A DNA stretch of 32,586 nt, taken from assembly GCA_009922295.1 (NCBI GenBank), contig RFWA01000001.1, positions 1 through 32,586 of the forward strand, read 5' to 3'. Source of the DNA: Betaproteobacteria bacterium (GTDB lineage Bacteria > Pseudomonadota > Gammaproteobacteria > Burkholderiales > Burkholderiaceae_C). The translations under genes and the position numbers were made by a program. Positions 17,575-25,627 of the stretch are shown here, piece after piece. Each line of letters begins with the position of its first letter. Within the stretch, counting starts at the first letter, position 1. The notes below the pieces were generated by a model. The model was not told where the DNA came from. It did no database searches and saw nothing but the letters and a program-made list of their open reading frames with translations.

Positions 17575-18425
17575 GTCATCATCCGGCAGCCAGGCCATGG
17601 GCCATGTCGGCGCCAGCTCTGCTGCTCTTTGCCTGCATGCTGCTGGTGCCGCTGGGTTTGACCACCGTGCTGTCTTTCCATGTGTTTGACCACGCCACCG
17701 GCGTCAAAGACGGCTACACCACGGCGCATTACCTGGCCGTCGTGACGGACGAGTACTACCATGGCATCTTCTGGCGCACCTTCTGGATCTCTGGCCTGAC
17801 CACGCTGCTGTGTTTGGCCATCGGAGCGCCTGAAGCCTATATCCTGAGCCGCATGAGCAACCCCTGGCGCAGCATTTGCCTGCTGGTGGTTCTGGCGCCG
17901 CTGCTGGTGTCCGTGGTGGTGCGGGCCTTTGGCTGGAGCATGTTGCTTGGGCCCCAGGGCGTGATCAACCATGCGCTGCAAGCGATTGGCCTCGGTCCGG
18001 TCCGTATTCTCTACACCGAGACAGCCGTCATCATTGCGCTGGTCCACGTCATGCTTCCCTTCATGGTGATACCAATCTGGACCTCACTGCAAAAGCTCGA
18101 TCCCTGGGTGGAGAACGCTGCCCTGTCGCTGAATGCCTCGCCCTTCACCGCGCTGCGTCGCATCGTGTTACCGCAGGTTGTTCCTGGCCTGCTGTCTGGC
18201 AGCCTGCTGGTGTTCGGCCTAAGCGCCAGTGCCTTTGCCATTCCCGGCCTGCTGGGTGGGCGGCGGCTCAAGATGGTGGCTACGGTGGTGTATGACGAAT
18301 ACCTGCATGAGCTCAACTGGCCGTTGGGCGGGGCCATTGCGCTGGTCTTGCTGCTGGCCAATCTGATTGTCATGCTGAGCTACAACCGGCTGTTTGAGCG
18401 CCGCTACAAAAACGCGATGGGCTGA
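17571..18425 (+). CDS. ABC transporter permease (PotB-like)
   Basis: 284 residues, ATG overlapping the ATPase stop by four bases. About six membrane segments, the first ALLLFACMLLVPLGLTTVLSF. A long periplasmic stretch between segments 1 and 2 (FDHATGVKDGYTTAHYLAVVTDEYYHGIFW) is typical of PotB. The cytoplasmic EAA loop that docks on the ATPase is ENAALSLNASPFTALRRIVLPQVVPG, around residues 180-205. Forms the channel together with the next permease. No truncation. Confidence 0.93.
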   Translation: MSHHPAARPWAMSAPALLLFACMLLVPLGLTTVLSFHVFDHATGVKDGYTTAHYLAVVTDEYYHGIFWRTFWISGLTTLLCLAIGAPEAYILSRMSNPWRSICLLVVLAPLLVSVVVRAFGWSMLLGPQGVINHALQAIGLGPVRILYTETAVIIALVHVMLPFMVIPIWTSLQKLDPWVENAALSLNASPFTALRRIVLPQVVPGLLSGSLLVFGLSASAFAIPGLLGGRRLKMVATVVYDEYLHELNWPLGGAIALVLLLANLIVMLSYNRLFERRYKNAMG

Positions 18426-18431
18426 GCCCGC

Positions 18432-19226
18432 ATGGTCAAAAATAGTCCTCTCGCGCTGGCATTCAATGCCCTGGTCATCGTGTTCATGCTGGCGCCGCTG
18501 GTCATCGTCTGTCTGGTCGCCTTCACACCTGAAAACACACTGACCCTACCGACCACGCACCTGTCACTGCGTTGGTTCAAGGCGGTGTTTGCGCATTCCG
18601 ATCTGGTGCAGTCATTCTGGAACAGTCTGTGGCTGGCGTTGGCGTCGGCCACGCTGGCCACGCTGATCGCGGTGCCCGCCGGACTTGCCATCACGCGATA
18701 CAACTTTGCCGGTCGTGAGACGCTCAACGCGCTGTTCCTCTCGCCCTTGATCATTCCGCACCTGGTGCTGGGCGTGGCGCTGCTGCGCATGTTCTCACTG
18801 ATAGGCGCCACCGGCAGCTTCGTTTGGCTTGCACTGGCGCATGTCGTCATCGTCACGCCCTATGTACTGCGCCTGATCGTGGCAGCAGCCGCCGGCTTTG
18901 ACCACAGTTGCGAGCAGGCAGCGCTGTCGCTGGGGGCCAGCAGCTTCACCGTGTTTCGGCGCATCACCCTGCCGATGATTCTGCCGGGGGTGACCGGGGG
19001 CTGGCTATTGGCCTTCATCAACAGCTTTGACGAAGTCACCATGTCAATTTTTGTCACAGCACCCTCGACCGTGACCCTGCCGGTACGCATGTACATGTAC
19101 GCCACCGAGTCGATCGACCCGCTGATGGCAGCAGCATCCGCCTTGATGGTGGCTTTCACCGCCGCCGTGATGCTGGTGCTCGACCGGCTCTACGGGCTGG
19201 ACAAGATATTGGTAGGCGGCAAATGA
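18432..19226 (+). CDS. ABC transporter permease (PotC-like)
   Basis: 264 residues, six nucleotides after the previous stop. Hydrophobic N-terminus LAFNALVIVFMLAPLVIVCLVAF, then the short PotC-type loop (LPTTHLSLRWFKAVFAHSDLV), and an EAA loop CEQAALSLGASSFTVFRRITLP around residues 160-180. The typical SFDEVTMSIFVTAP stretch follows. Partner of the PotB-like permease. Its stop overlaps the start of the small [2Fe-2S] gene by four bases, so transport and oxidoreductase genes are translationally linked in one operon. Confidence 0.93.
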   Translation: MVKNSPLALAFNALVIVFMLAPLVIVCLVAFTPENTLTLPTTHLSLRWFKAVFAHSDLVQSFWNSLWLALASATLATLIAVPAGLAITRYNFAGRETLNALFLSPLIIPHLVLGVALLRMFSLIGATGSFVWLALAHVVIVTPYVLRLIVAAAAGFDHSCEQAALSLGASSFTVFRRITLPMILPGVTGGWLLAFINSFDEVTMSIFVTAPSTVTLPVRMYMYATESIDPLMAAASALMVAFTAAVMLVLDRLYGLDKILVGGK

Positions 19227-19537
19227 AGAACGATGCCACACAGGGTCAATTCCGGCGCTTGAGTGAGACCGGGCGTGATCGCGTGAGCTTTACTTTGGAC
19301 GGCCAGTTGCGAGAGGCCCTGGTAGGTGACACCGTCATGACTGCCGTGTTGTCGCAAGCTTGGCAACTGCGCGTCAGCGAACCCGGGGGCGACAAGCGCG
19401 CCGGATTTTGCCTGATGGGGGCCTGCCAAGACTGCTGGATGCTGACCGAATCAGGCGAACGGCTGCGCGCATGCACCACGTTCATCGTACCCGGCATGCG
19501 CTTGCGCAGCAAGCCGAAGACGCCAGATGAGGCCTGA
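19223..19537 (+). CDS. Small [2Fe-2S] subunit of a three-component FAD dehydrogenase (HcnA-like)
   Basis: 104 residues. It resembles the N-terminal ferredoxin-like domain of sarcosine oxidase alpha and the stand-alone HcnA-type subunit: FTLDGQLREALVGDTVMTAVLSQ followed by a plant-ferredoxin-like cysteine set C63, C68, C71 and C84 (AGFCLMGACQDCWML ... LRACTTF). Expected to carry one [2Fe-2S] cluster that passes electrons between flavin subunits or to the respiratory chain. Overlaps the previous permease by four bases and the next oxidoreductase by eleven. Small size, cluster motif and position match the A subunit in hydrogen cyanide synthase, the small subunit of D-hydroxyproline dehydrogenase and some opine oxidases. 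Substrate unknown. Confidence 0.9.
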   Translation: MKNDATQGQFRRLSETGRDRVSFTLDGQLREALVGDTVMTAVLSQAWQLRVSEPGGDKRAGFCLMGACQDCWMLTESGERLRACTTFIVPGMRLRSKPKTPDEA

Positions 19538-20930
19538 TCTGCAACCGGTCATCGTCGGCGCCGGCCCAGCCGGCATTCGGGCCGCCGAAACGCTGGTACG
19601 GCATGGTCTGAAGCCCGTGGTGATTGACGAAGCGCCGCGCTGGGGCGGACAGATATACCGCCAGCCGCCAGCCCAATTTCAGCGCACCAGGCAGACCCTC
19701 TATGGGCTCGATGCCAAGGCCGCCGCCGCGGTGCTTGACACCATGACAACCCTGCTCCCGCACATCCGTTACCGCAACGACACCCTGGTCTGGAATGCCG
19801 AGGGGGGCCAGTTGGACCTGCTGCACCAAGGTCAGACGTCGACCCAACCCTACTCGCACCTGATTCTGTGCACGGGCGCCACCGATCGGGTGCTGCCTTT
19901 TCCGGGTTGGACCACACCGGGTGTCTTCACCCTGGGCGGTGCGCAGGTGGCGCTCAAATACCAGGGCTGCGCCATTGGCAGCCGGGTGGTGTTCGTCGGC
20001 ACCGGCCCGCTGCTTTACCTGATCGCCTACCAATATGCCAAGGCTGGCGCCAAGGTTGGGGCGGTGCTGGATACCGCCACACTTCGCGATCAGATCGCCG
20101 CCCTGCCCGACCTACTGGCAGCGCCCGGCTTGCTGGCGCGCGGCATGTACTACGTCACCTGGCTGCGAGCCCATGGTGTGCCGCTGCATGGCGGCATACA
20201 AGCACTGGGCACAGTGGGTGACGGGCGGGTCGATGCCATGCGTTGGCGCGATAGCCTGGGTGAGCATGAAGTCGCCTGCGATGCCATCGGCTTTGGTCAT
20301 GCACTGCGCTCTGAAACGCAACTCGCCGACATTCTGGGCTGTCGCTTCGAATTCAATGTGCAGCAACGCGCCTGGCTACCAGTCCACGATGATTCAGGCA
20401 GAGCCAGTGTGCCCGGCGTGTACCTGGCGGGTGACGGTGCTGGGATCATGGGTGCCCAAGCGGCCGAATGGGCCGGTGAACGGGCCGCACTGGCCCTGCT
20501 GGCTGACACTGGTCAGGCCTCCGCCCCGGCCCTGAGAACCCGGGCGAACAAGCTTGAACGGGCTTTGGGACGAACCCAACGCTTTCGCGGTGGTCTGGAG
20601 CGCGCTTTTCCGTTTCCGCCAACATGGGCCAAACAGGCCAGTGATTCGCTGGTGGTATGCCGATGCGAAGGCGTCACGGCCGGTGACCTGCGCGCAAGCG
20701 TCGCAGCCACGGGCACGACCGACATCAATCGGCTCAAGGCGCTGACGCGCGTTGGCATGGGGCGTTGCCAGGGTCGCATGTGCGGCGTGGCCGCCTGTGA
20801 AATCCTGGCGCAGTGCTCTGGCCAGCCCCTGCAGGCTGTCGGACGTCTGCGCGGCCAGGCCCCGGTCAAACCCATCCCGTTTGCCATGACCTGCGCCACC
20901 AGCCCATCAAAGCCGGAGGCTTCAACATGA
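19527..20930 (+). CDS. NAD(P)/FAD-dependent oxidoreductase with C-terminal BFD-like [2Fe-2S] domain (HcnB/OoxA-like)
   Basis: 467 residues. N-terminal dinucleotide-binding motif VIVGAGPAGIRAAE (about 8-21), then the family's RWGGQIYRQPP; a second nucleotide-binding region around GSRVVFVGTGPLLYLIAYQYAKAGAKV; FAD-domain signature GVYLAGDGAGIMGAQAAEWAGERAAL; and a C-terminal BFD-like domain with C378, C380, C414 and C419 (VVCRCEGVTAGDL ... GRCQGRMCG) for a second [2Fe-2S] cluster. This domain order is that of HcnB, opine oxidase subunit A and the related subunit of D-hydroxyproline dehydrogenase. Works with the small ferredoxin-like subunit and the DAO-type subunit that flank it. Ends with a four-base overlap into the next gene. 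Confidence 0.9.
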   Translation: MRPDLQPVIVGAGPAGIRAAETLVRHGLKPVVIDEAPRWGGQIYRQPPAQFQRTRQTLYGLDAKAAAAVLDTMTTLLPHIRYRNDTLVWNAEGGQLDLLHQGQTSTQPYSHLILCTGATDRVLPFPGWTTPGVFTLGGAQVALKYQGCAIGSRVVFVGTGPLLYLIAYQYAKAGAKVGAVLDTATLRDQIAALPDLLAAPGLLARGMYYVTWLRAHGVPLHGGIQALGTVGDGRVDAMRWRDSLGEHEVACDAIGFGHALRSETQLADILGCRFEFNVQQRAWLPVHDDSGRASVPGVYLAGDGAGIMGAQAAEWAGERAALALLADTGQASAPALRTRANKLERALGRTQRFRGGLERAFPFPPTWAKQASDSLVVCRCEGVTAGDLRASVAATGTTDINRLKALTRVGMGRCQGRMCGVAACEILAQCSGQPLQAVGRLRGQAPVKPIPFAMTCATSPSKPEAST

Positions 20931-22084
20931 CTGAGCATTGCGCCTGTGACGTCGCCATACTGGGCGGCGGTATCGTAGGCGCCTCGGCAGCACTGGCGCT
21001 GCGCCGCATGGGCTTTTCGGTCACGCTGCTTGAGCGCGACCTGTGTGGCTCGCGCTCAAGTGGCGTCAACTACGGGGGCGTGCGACGTCAGGGCCGACCG
21101 CTCACCCAGTTGCCGCTGGCGCAGCGGGCCCACGGTATCTGGACCCGTCTGACCGAATTGATTGGCATTGATGGTGAATACGTCCAGTCAGGTCACCTGA
21201 AGCTGGCACGCAGTCCTTCAGACCTGGCCGCGCTAGGAGCTTACTTTGAAGCTAGCGCCGGCTTTGGCATGGACCTGCAAATGCTAGATGCCAAAGCGCT
21301 GCGCCAGCGCTTTCCCTGGCTGGGGGAAAGCGCCATTGGCGGCTCTCTGTGCCCCCGGGACGGCCACGCCAACCCCAGACTGGTATCACCCGCCTTTGCA
21401 AAAGCAGCGGCAGCCATGGGTGCCGACATTCGCGAACAGATGCCGGTTGATGAGGTGGCGCACGACGGCAAGCACTTCACCCTGACTTGCAGCCAGCGCT
21501 TGGTGTTGCGTGCGCCCTATTTGCTCAACTGCGCCGGCGCGTGGGCTGGGCATATTGCGGCACGCTTCAACGAAGTCGTGCCCATGGTGTCGTCGCACCC
21601 GGTCATGGCGGTGACCGAGCCACTGCCCATGTTCATGACGCTGAGCCTGGGGGTGGAGGGGGGCGGCATCTACGCCCGCCAGGCACCACGCGGCAATTGC
21701 GTGATTGGCGGCTCGCAGGGCTATGCGCTGGACGACCAGCGCGCCCGGCCCAGCCGCGAAGCCATTGCCTTGGTGTTGGAGCGTACGGTGGAGTTAATGC
21801 CCGAACTGCGCCATGCGCACCTCATCCGGACCTGGAGCGGCACTGAAGGTTATCTACCCGACCGCGAGCCCGTGATTGGACTGAGCCGCACCACGCCGGG
21901 CCTGATCCACGGCTTCGGCTTTGCCGGTGCAGGGTTCCAGATTGGCCCGGCCGTTGGTGAAGTTCTGGCTGAACTGGTGCGTGATGGCGCCAGCACAACG
22001 CCCATCAGTGCGTTTTCGATCGCCCGTTTTGCCACCGCACCCCCTGTTTTTTCAAGTGTTCCCCCAAGTGCTACCTCAACCTAA
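20927..22084 (+). CDS. FAD-dependent oxidoreductase, DAO family (HcnC/OoxB/SoxB-like), probable catalytic subunit
   Basis: 385 residues from ATG 20927, which has a strong GGAGG at 20915-20919 and overlaps the previous stop by four bases; the open frame upstream is non-coding. FAD-binding motif DVAILGGGIVGASAALALRRMG (about 9-30) and the GVNYGGVRRQGR segment near the flavin. The C-terminal glycine-rich flavin contact is GLIHGFGFAGAGFQIGPAVGEVLAEL. Family members oxidise secondary or primary amines (sarcosine, glycine, proline derivatives, opines) to imines. Slightly shorter than HcnC (about 417). Probably the substrate-oxidising beta subunit of the three-gene complex. The real substrate is not readable from the sequence. 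Confidence 0.9.
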   Translation: MTEHCACDVAILGGGIVGASAALALRRMGFSVTLLERDLCGSRSSGVNYGGVRRQGRPLTQLPLAQRAHGIWTRLTELIGIDGEYVQSGHLKLARSPSDLAALGAYFEASAGFGMDLQMLDAKALRQRFPWLGESAIGGSLCPRDGHANPRLVSPAFAKAAAAMGADIREQMPVDEVAHDGKHFTLTCSQRLVLRAPYLLNCAGAWAGHIAARFNEVVPMVSSHPVMAVTEPLPMFMTLSLGVEGGGIYARQAPRGNCVIGGSQGYALDDQRARPSREAIALVLERTVELMPELRHAHLIRTWSGTEGYLPDREPVIGLSRTTPGLIHGFGFAGAGFQIGPAVGEVLAELVRDGASTTPISAFSIARFATAPPVFSSVPPSATST

Positions 22085-22090
22085 AAGGAG
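22085..22090 (+). promoter_or_regulatory. Strong ribosome binding site of the binding-protein gene
   Basis: AAGGAG six nucleotides before the ATG at 22097. It is stronger than the sites of the operon's permease genes, consistent with the need for more binding protein than membrane complex. Confidence 0.75.
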
Positions 22091-22096
22091 ATTTTC

Positions 22097-23170
22097 ATGC
22101 AACACAAACCGTCGAACCACCTCACCACCCGCCGAACCCTGCTGGCGGTCGCGGCTGCAGCCACCAGTCTGGTCGCGGCGACTGTCTCAGCCCAAACCAA
22201 GACGATTTACATCGGCATGAATGGCGGCCAGATGGAGAAAGTATGGAGCGAACACATTTTTCCGGCATTTGAAAAAGCCAATAACGCCAAGGTGGTGGTG
22301 GTGCCAGGTACATCGTCAGAAGTTTTGGCCAAAGCGCAAGCCAACAAAGACAAACCTCAGATGCACGTGATGTTTCTGGATGACGGCGTGATGGCGCGTG
22401 CCGTGGGCATGGGTCTTTGCGAAAAAATGAAACCCAGCGCGGCACTGAACGAAGTCTTTCCCACCGCTCGCTTCAAGGGCGATATGGCCACAGGTGTCAC
22501 CATGGGCATGACCGGGCTGGCCTACAACAAAAAAATGTATGCCGAAAAAGGTTGGGCTGCCCCCACCTCATGGATGGACATGGCTGACCCCAAACTCAAG
22601 GGCAAGGTGGTGTTCCAGTCAGTCTCTTCGTCGTCTTTTGGACTGCATGGTTTTCTGATGTTCAACCGCATCAAAGGCGGCACCGAGAAGAATGTGGAGC
22701 CTGGGTTCAACGCCTGGAAGACCAGCGTTGGCCCCAACGTTCTGGAGTACATCCCAAGTTCAGCCAAGCTGGCCGAGATGATGCAGACTGGCGAGGCGGC
22801 CATTGCGCCGCTGACGCCCACCTCTGTGGCCGGCCTGAAAAGCAAGGGCATCCAGGTCGAGTACGCGCAACCCAAAGAGGGCTCGGTGGTGCTGATGGTG
22901 GCCGAGTGCGTCATTGCCAATAACAGCGAACCTGCACTGGCGCAAAAGCTGGCTGAGCACCTGCTCAGTGCCGAAGCGCAGGCGGCGGGCTTGAAGCATG
23001 GCAATGAGATCCCGTCCAACCCCAAGGCCCAGGCCAGCGACGCAGACTCCAAGGCGGCACTGGCGCAATTTGCGGACTACATGAAGACGGCTGTCGTGCT
23101 CGACTGGGACGCGGTCAATGAAAACCGACCGGCATGGAACGCACGCTGGAACCGCCTGATCGAACGCTAA
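22097..23170 (+). CDS. Periplasmic solute-binding protein of the PotD/iron-type ABC importer
   Basis: 357 residues. Export signal MQHKPSNHLTTRRTLLAVAA with a twin arginine and hydrophobic core, likely cut after VSA (about residue 32). Mature part begins QTKTIYIGMNGGQMEKVWSE, typical of type-2 periplasmic binding proteins for polyamines, iron or similar cargo; later YNKKMYAEKGWAAPTSWMDMADPKLKGKV and TGEAAIAPLTPTSVAGLKSKG are characteristic of this fold. Last gene of the IclR-linked operon, twelve nucleotides after the DAO subunit, and presumably the specificity component for the compound oxidised by the three-subunit enzyme. PotD-like polyamine-binding acidic residues cannot be placed with certainty, so polyamine is only one option. 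Confidence 0.92.
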   Translation: MQHKPSNHLTTRRTLLAVAAAATSLVAATVSAQTKTIYIGMNGGQMEKVWSEHIFPAFEKANNAKVVVVPGTSSEVLAKAQANKDKPQMHVMFLDDGVMARAVGMGLCEKMKPSAALNEVFPTARFKGDMATGVTMGMTGLAYNKKMYAEKGWAAPTSWMDMADPKLKGKVVFQSVSSSSFGLHGFLMFNRIKGGTEKNVEPGFNAWKTSVGPNVLEYIPSSAKLAEMMQTGEAAIAPLTPTSVAGLKSKGIQVEYAQPKEGSVVLMVAECVIANNSEPALAQKLAEHLLSAEAQAAGLKHGNEIPSNPKAQASDADSKAALAQFADYMKTAVVLDWDAVNENRPAWNARWNRLIER

Positions 23171-23175
23171 ACAGC

Positions 23176-23205
23176 CAGGCGGCCAGGGCACTGCTCAGCC
23201 GCCTG
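23176..23205. terminator. Possible hairpin between convergent operons
   Basis: Perfect 8-bp inverted repeat CAGGCGGC (23176-23183) and GCCGCCTG (23198-23205) with a 14-nt loop, in the 55-nt gap between the binding-protein stop and the convergent manD stop. No T-tract follows on either strand, so intrinsic termination is uncertain. Confidence 0.4.
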
Positions 23206-23225
23206 CTACGCCTGCGGCCGCTGCA

Positions 23226-24437
23226 TCACCAATTCCAGAGCGTGCCGTCATGCGCCAGTCGGTTGACCGGCAAATAGGCCCGCTGGTAGGGGTACTTGGC
23301 TGCCAAGGCCTCATCGATGTCAACGCCATGACCGATGGCTTCGCCACAGTGCATCAGGCCTGCTGCAAAGCTGTAGGCGTGAGGGAACACCGCGTCGGTC
23401 AACTCGGTGTGGCGCATGTACTCTTGAATGCCAAAATTAGGGACCCAGGTGTCAAAGTGCAGCGCCGCACCCATGCACACCGGCGACAGATCAGTCGCAC
23501 CATGGCATCCGGTGCGCACTTGGTGAAGGGCTGCAAAGTCGGCGATGCGGCGCAAGTGCGTGATGCCGCCAGCATGGACCACGGTGGCGCGAATGTAGTC
23601 GATCAATTGGTTCTGAATCAGGTCCTTGCAGTCCCACAGGGTGTTGAACACCTCGCCCACCGCCAGCGGCGTGGTGGTGTGCTGTCGGATCAGCTTGAAG
23701 GCTTCCTGGTTTTCGGCTGGTGTCGCGTCCTCGATCCAGAAGAGGTGATGGGGCTCGAGTGCCTTGCCCAGGCGGGCAGCCTCGATCGGTGTCAGACGGT
23801 GGTGCACGTCATGCAGTAAATGCGTGTCTGGTCCTACGGCTGCACGCACGGCTTCAAACAACTTGGGGGTGTGCAACAGGTACTTTTCAGAGGACCAATC
23901 GTGCTCGCTGGGCAGGTCGGCATCGGCGGGCTCATAAAACATATTGCCCTTGCCCACCCCATACACCTTGTCCAGGCCTGGCACCCCACTTTGAGCGCGA
24001 ATCGCCAAATAACCCATGGCCTTGTAGCGCAGGACCTCGTCCACCGTGTGTTCTATGTCTGCGCCATTGGCATGGCCGTAGACCATGACGCCGGTCCGGC
24101 TGCGCCCGCCCAGCAACTGGTACAGCGGCATGTTGGCCGCCTTGGCCTTGATGTCCCACAGTGCGGTGTCCACCGCGGCAATGGCACTCATGGTGACCGG
24201 GCCGCGACGCCAATAGGCGCCACGGTACAAAAACTGCCAAATGTCCTCAATCTGGTGGGCGTCCCGCCCGATCAGGCAGGGAATCACGTGGTCGGTGAGG
24301 TAGCTCACCACCGACAGCTCGCGGCCATTGAGCGTGGCATCGCCAATGCCGGTCAGCCCTTCATCGGTCTCGATCTTGAGGGTGACAAAGTTGCGGCCGG
24401 GGCTGCAAACAATCACGCGGGCGTTGGTAATTTTCAT
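23226..24437 (-). CDS. manD: D-mannonate dehydratase (enolase superfamily, ManD/RspA type)
   Basis: Dehydrates D-mannonate to 2-keto-3-deoxy-D-gluconate; Mg2+-dependent. 403 residues from ATG 24437-24435, the standard length. The sequence follows characterised ManD closely: KITNARVIVCSPGRNFVTLK, IEDIWQFLYRGAYWRRGPVTMSA, and the C-terminal YPYQRAYLPVNRL...GTLWNW. Catalytic R147 and Y159 (AIRAQSG, KVYGVG), metal ligands D210, E236, E262, and acid H212 (LLHDVHHR) all sit at the published positions for the family. In vivo some family members are poor mannonate dehydratases with other roles, so activity is probable rather than certain. Lies 45 nt downstream of the broken nagA on the same strand, as the last gene of the amino-sugar operon; this is an unusual partner for nag genes. 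Confidence 0.93.
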   Translation of the reverse strand: MKITNARVIVCSPGRNFVTLKIETDEGLTGIGDATLNGRELSVVSYLTDHVIPCLIGRDAHQIEDIWQFLYRGAYWRRGPVTMSAIAAVDTALWDIKAKAANMPLYQLLGGRSRTGVMVYGHANGADIEHTVDEVLRYKAMGYLAIRAQSGVPGLDKVYGVGKGNMFYEPADADLPSEHDWSSEKYLLHTPKLFEAVRAAVGPDTHLLHDVHHRLTPIEAARLGKALEPHHLFWIEDATPAENQEAFKLIRQHTTTPLAVGEVFNTLWDCKDLIQNQLIDYIRATVVHAGGITHLRRIADFAALHQVRTGCHGATDLSPVCMGAALHFDTWVPNFGIQEYMRHTELTDAVFPHAYSFAAGLMHCGEAIGHGVDIDEALAAKYPYQRAYLPVNRLAHDGTLWNW

Positions 24438-24482
24438 TAGTTTGCGCTTTCTTTCGGTGTTATCGAATACCCGGTATACCCG

Positions 24483-25624
24483 TCAGATCATAGATTGGCC
24501 GCCGAGCCAAACACCCGTGAGTTGGGGCGCAACCATCGTCGTGTCCCAATTGAATCGAATCAAGTCGGCGGGTTGCCCAGGTGCCAGCAGGCCGCGGCCG
24601 CCGACCCAGCGTCCGGGTTGTACCGTCGCCAGGCCAAGCGCGTCCGACAGGCCCAAACCACCATCGCGCACCAGGTTCGCCACACCAGCCAGCAAGGGCA
24701 GCGCTGCGCCTGCCAGGTACTGGTCACTGCCATCGTTCATGCTCAAGCGACCACTGGCACTCAATGTCACGGCGCCACCAATAGAAGCTTGGTAGTGGCC
24801 GGCTGACATTCCGCCGATCGCGGTCGCATCTGAGACGATCATGGATTGCCCCAAGCCCTTGCTTCGCAACATGACCTTGAGCAGGTCGGGCGCCAGGTGG
24901 TGCCCGTCGGCAATGAAGGAGGCACAGAGCCGGTCATCAACCAACTGGGCCCAGAATGGGTTTCGCCGGCGATTGATCATGGCGTACATGCCGTTACCCA
25001 GATGCGTGGAAATGCGTGCCCCGGCATCAACCGCCGCGGCAATCTGGGCTGGGCTGGCATCGGTGTGCCCAAGCGCCACGTGCACGCCCGAGGCGACCAA
25101 ATGTGAAATATAGGCCGCAGACTCAGGCCAGTGCGGCGACAGGGTGACCATGCCCACCACAGAGCCACTGGCCTGTTGCCATCGGTCAAATTCAGCGACG
25201 CTGGGTGGGCGAACATGCGCGGCCGGATGGGCGCCACGCGGACCGTCCTCGGGCGCGATGCCATGTTTGCCACGACAGGGTCCAGGCTCCGCGCCGCCTG
25301 CACTGCCACCAGTGCCTTTGTCAGCTGCGCCTCAGACGCCGTGATCAGGGTCGGTAAAAAAGTAGTGACGCCGCTGGCCAGCATGGCTCGTGCCAGCGCC
25401 TGCACCGTCTCAGGGATGACCTGGTCATCGTTGAGGTCGTACCCGGCGTAGCCGTTGACCTGCAAATCAATCAGGCCGGCCGCCAGCCAGCCTTGTCCTG
25501 TTGCTGGCACAGCCGCTGGCGCCCTGTGCACCGCATGGATCAGTCCGTCTTTGACCTCGACCGTCAGTGACTGACCCGTGCCCGGCTCCAGGCCATAGAC
25601 CGTGGTTGTTGATGCCAGCGCCAC
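24483..25624 (-). pseudogene. nagA: N-acetylglucosamine-6-phosphate deacetylase, broken by internal deletion and frameshift
   Basis: Two overlapping reading frames together cover one NagA. The first, from GTG 25624, gives residues to about QAARSLDPVVANM (VYGLEPGTG, LIDLQVNGYAGYDLN, GVTTFLPTLITAS); the second frame resumes with GIAPEDGPRGAHPAAHVRPP and continues VVGMVTLSPHWPESAAY, VALGHTDAS, ISTHLGNGMYAMINRRRNPFW and IVSDATAIGG to a stop at 24483. The change of frame lies near 25256-25270. Between VVANM and GIAPEDG the expected xGxHxEGP segment is missing, about nine residues plus one base (estimate). That removes the metal-ligand glutamate (E131 in E. coli), so activity should be lost even if the frame were restored. 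The other ligands (H195, H216, D273 equivalents) remain. It starts 3 nt after nagB. Confidence 0.88.
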
Positions 25625-25627
25625 GCC

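Noticed and set aside
21231..21262. Possible repeat fragment GCTAGGAGCTTACTTTGAAGCTAGCGCC in the DAO subunit gene
   Set aside because: It codes for ordinary family sequence (LGAYFEASAGFGMD) with no length change; the hairpin is short.
19223..22084. Hydrogen cyanide synthase hcnABC
   Set aside because: Subunit layout fits, but the same layout occurs in several amine and opine dehydrogenases, and the coupled importer and IclR regulator favour a catabolic enzyme. Kept as an alternative only.
24467..24480. Overlapping palindromes ATACC-c-GGTAT and GGTATACC upstream of manD
   Set aside because: Short, no adjacent promoter hexamers, inside a 45-nt gap of a co-directional operon; not enough to call an operator.
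25258..25268. Ten bases CATGGCATCG shared by the nagA break and the ATPase-permease junction near 28115, considered as a deletion hotspot
   Set aside because: The same ten bases also occur at about 20227-20236 in an intact gene, and the third lesion lacks them; chance is sufficient.
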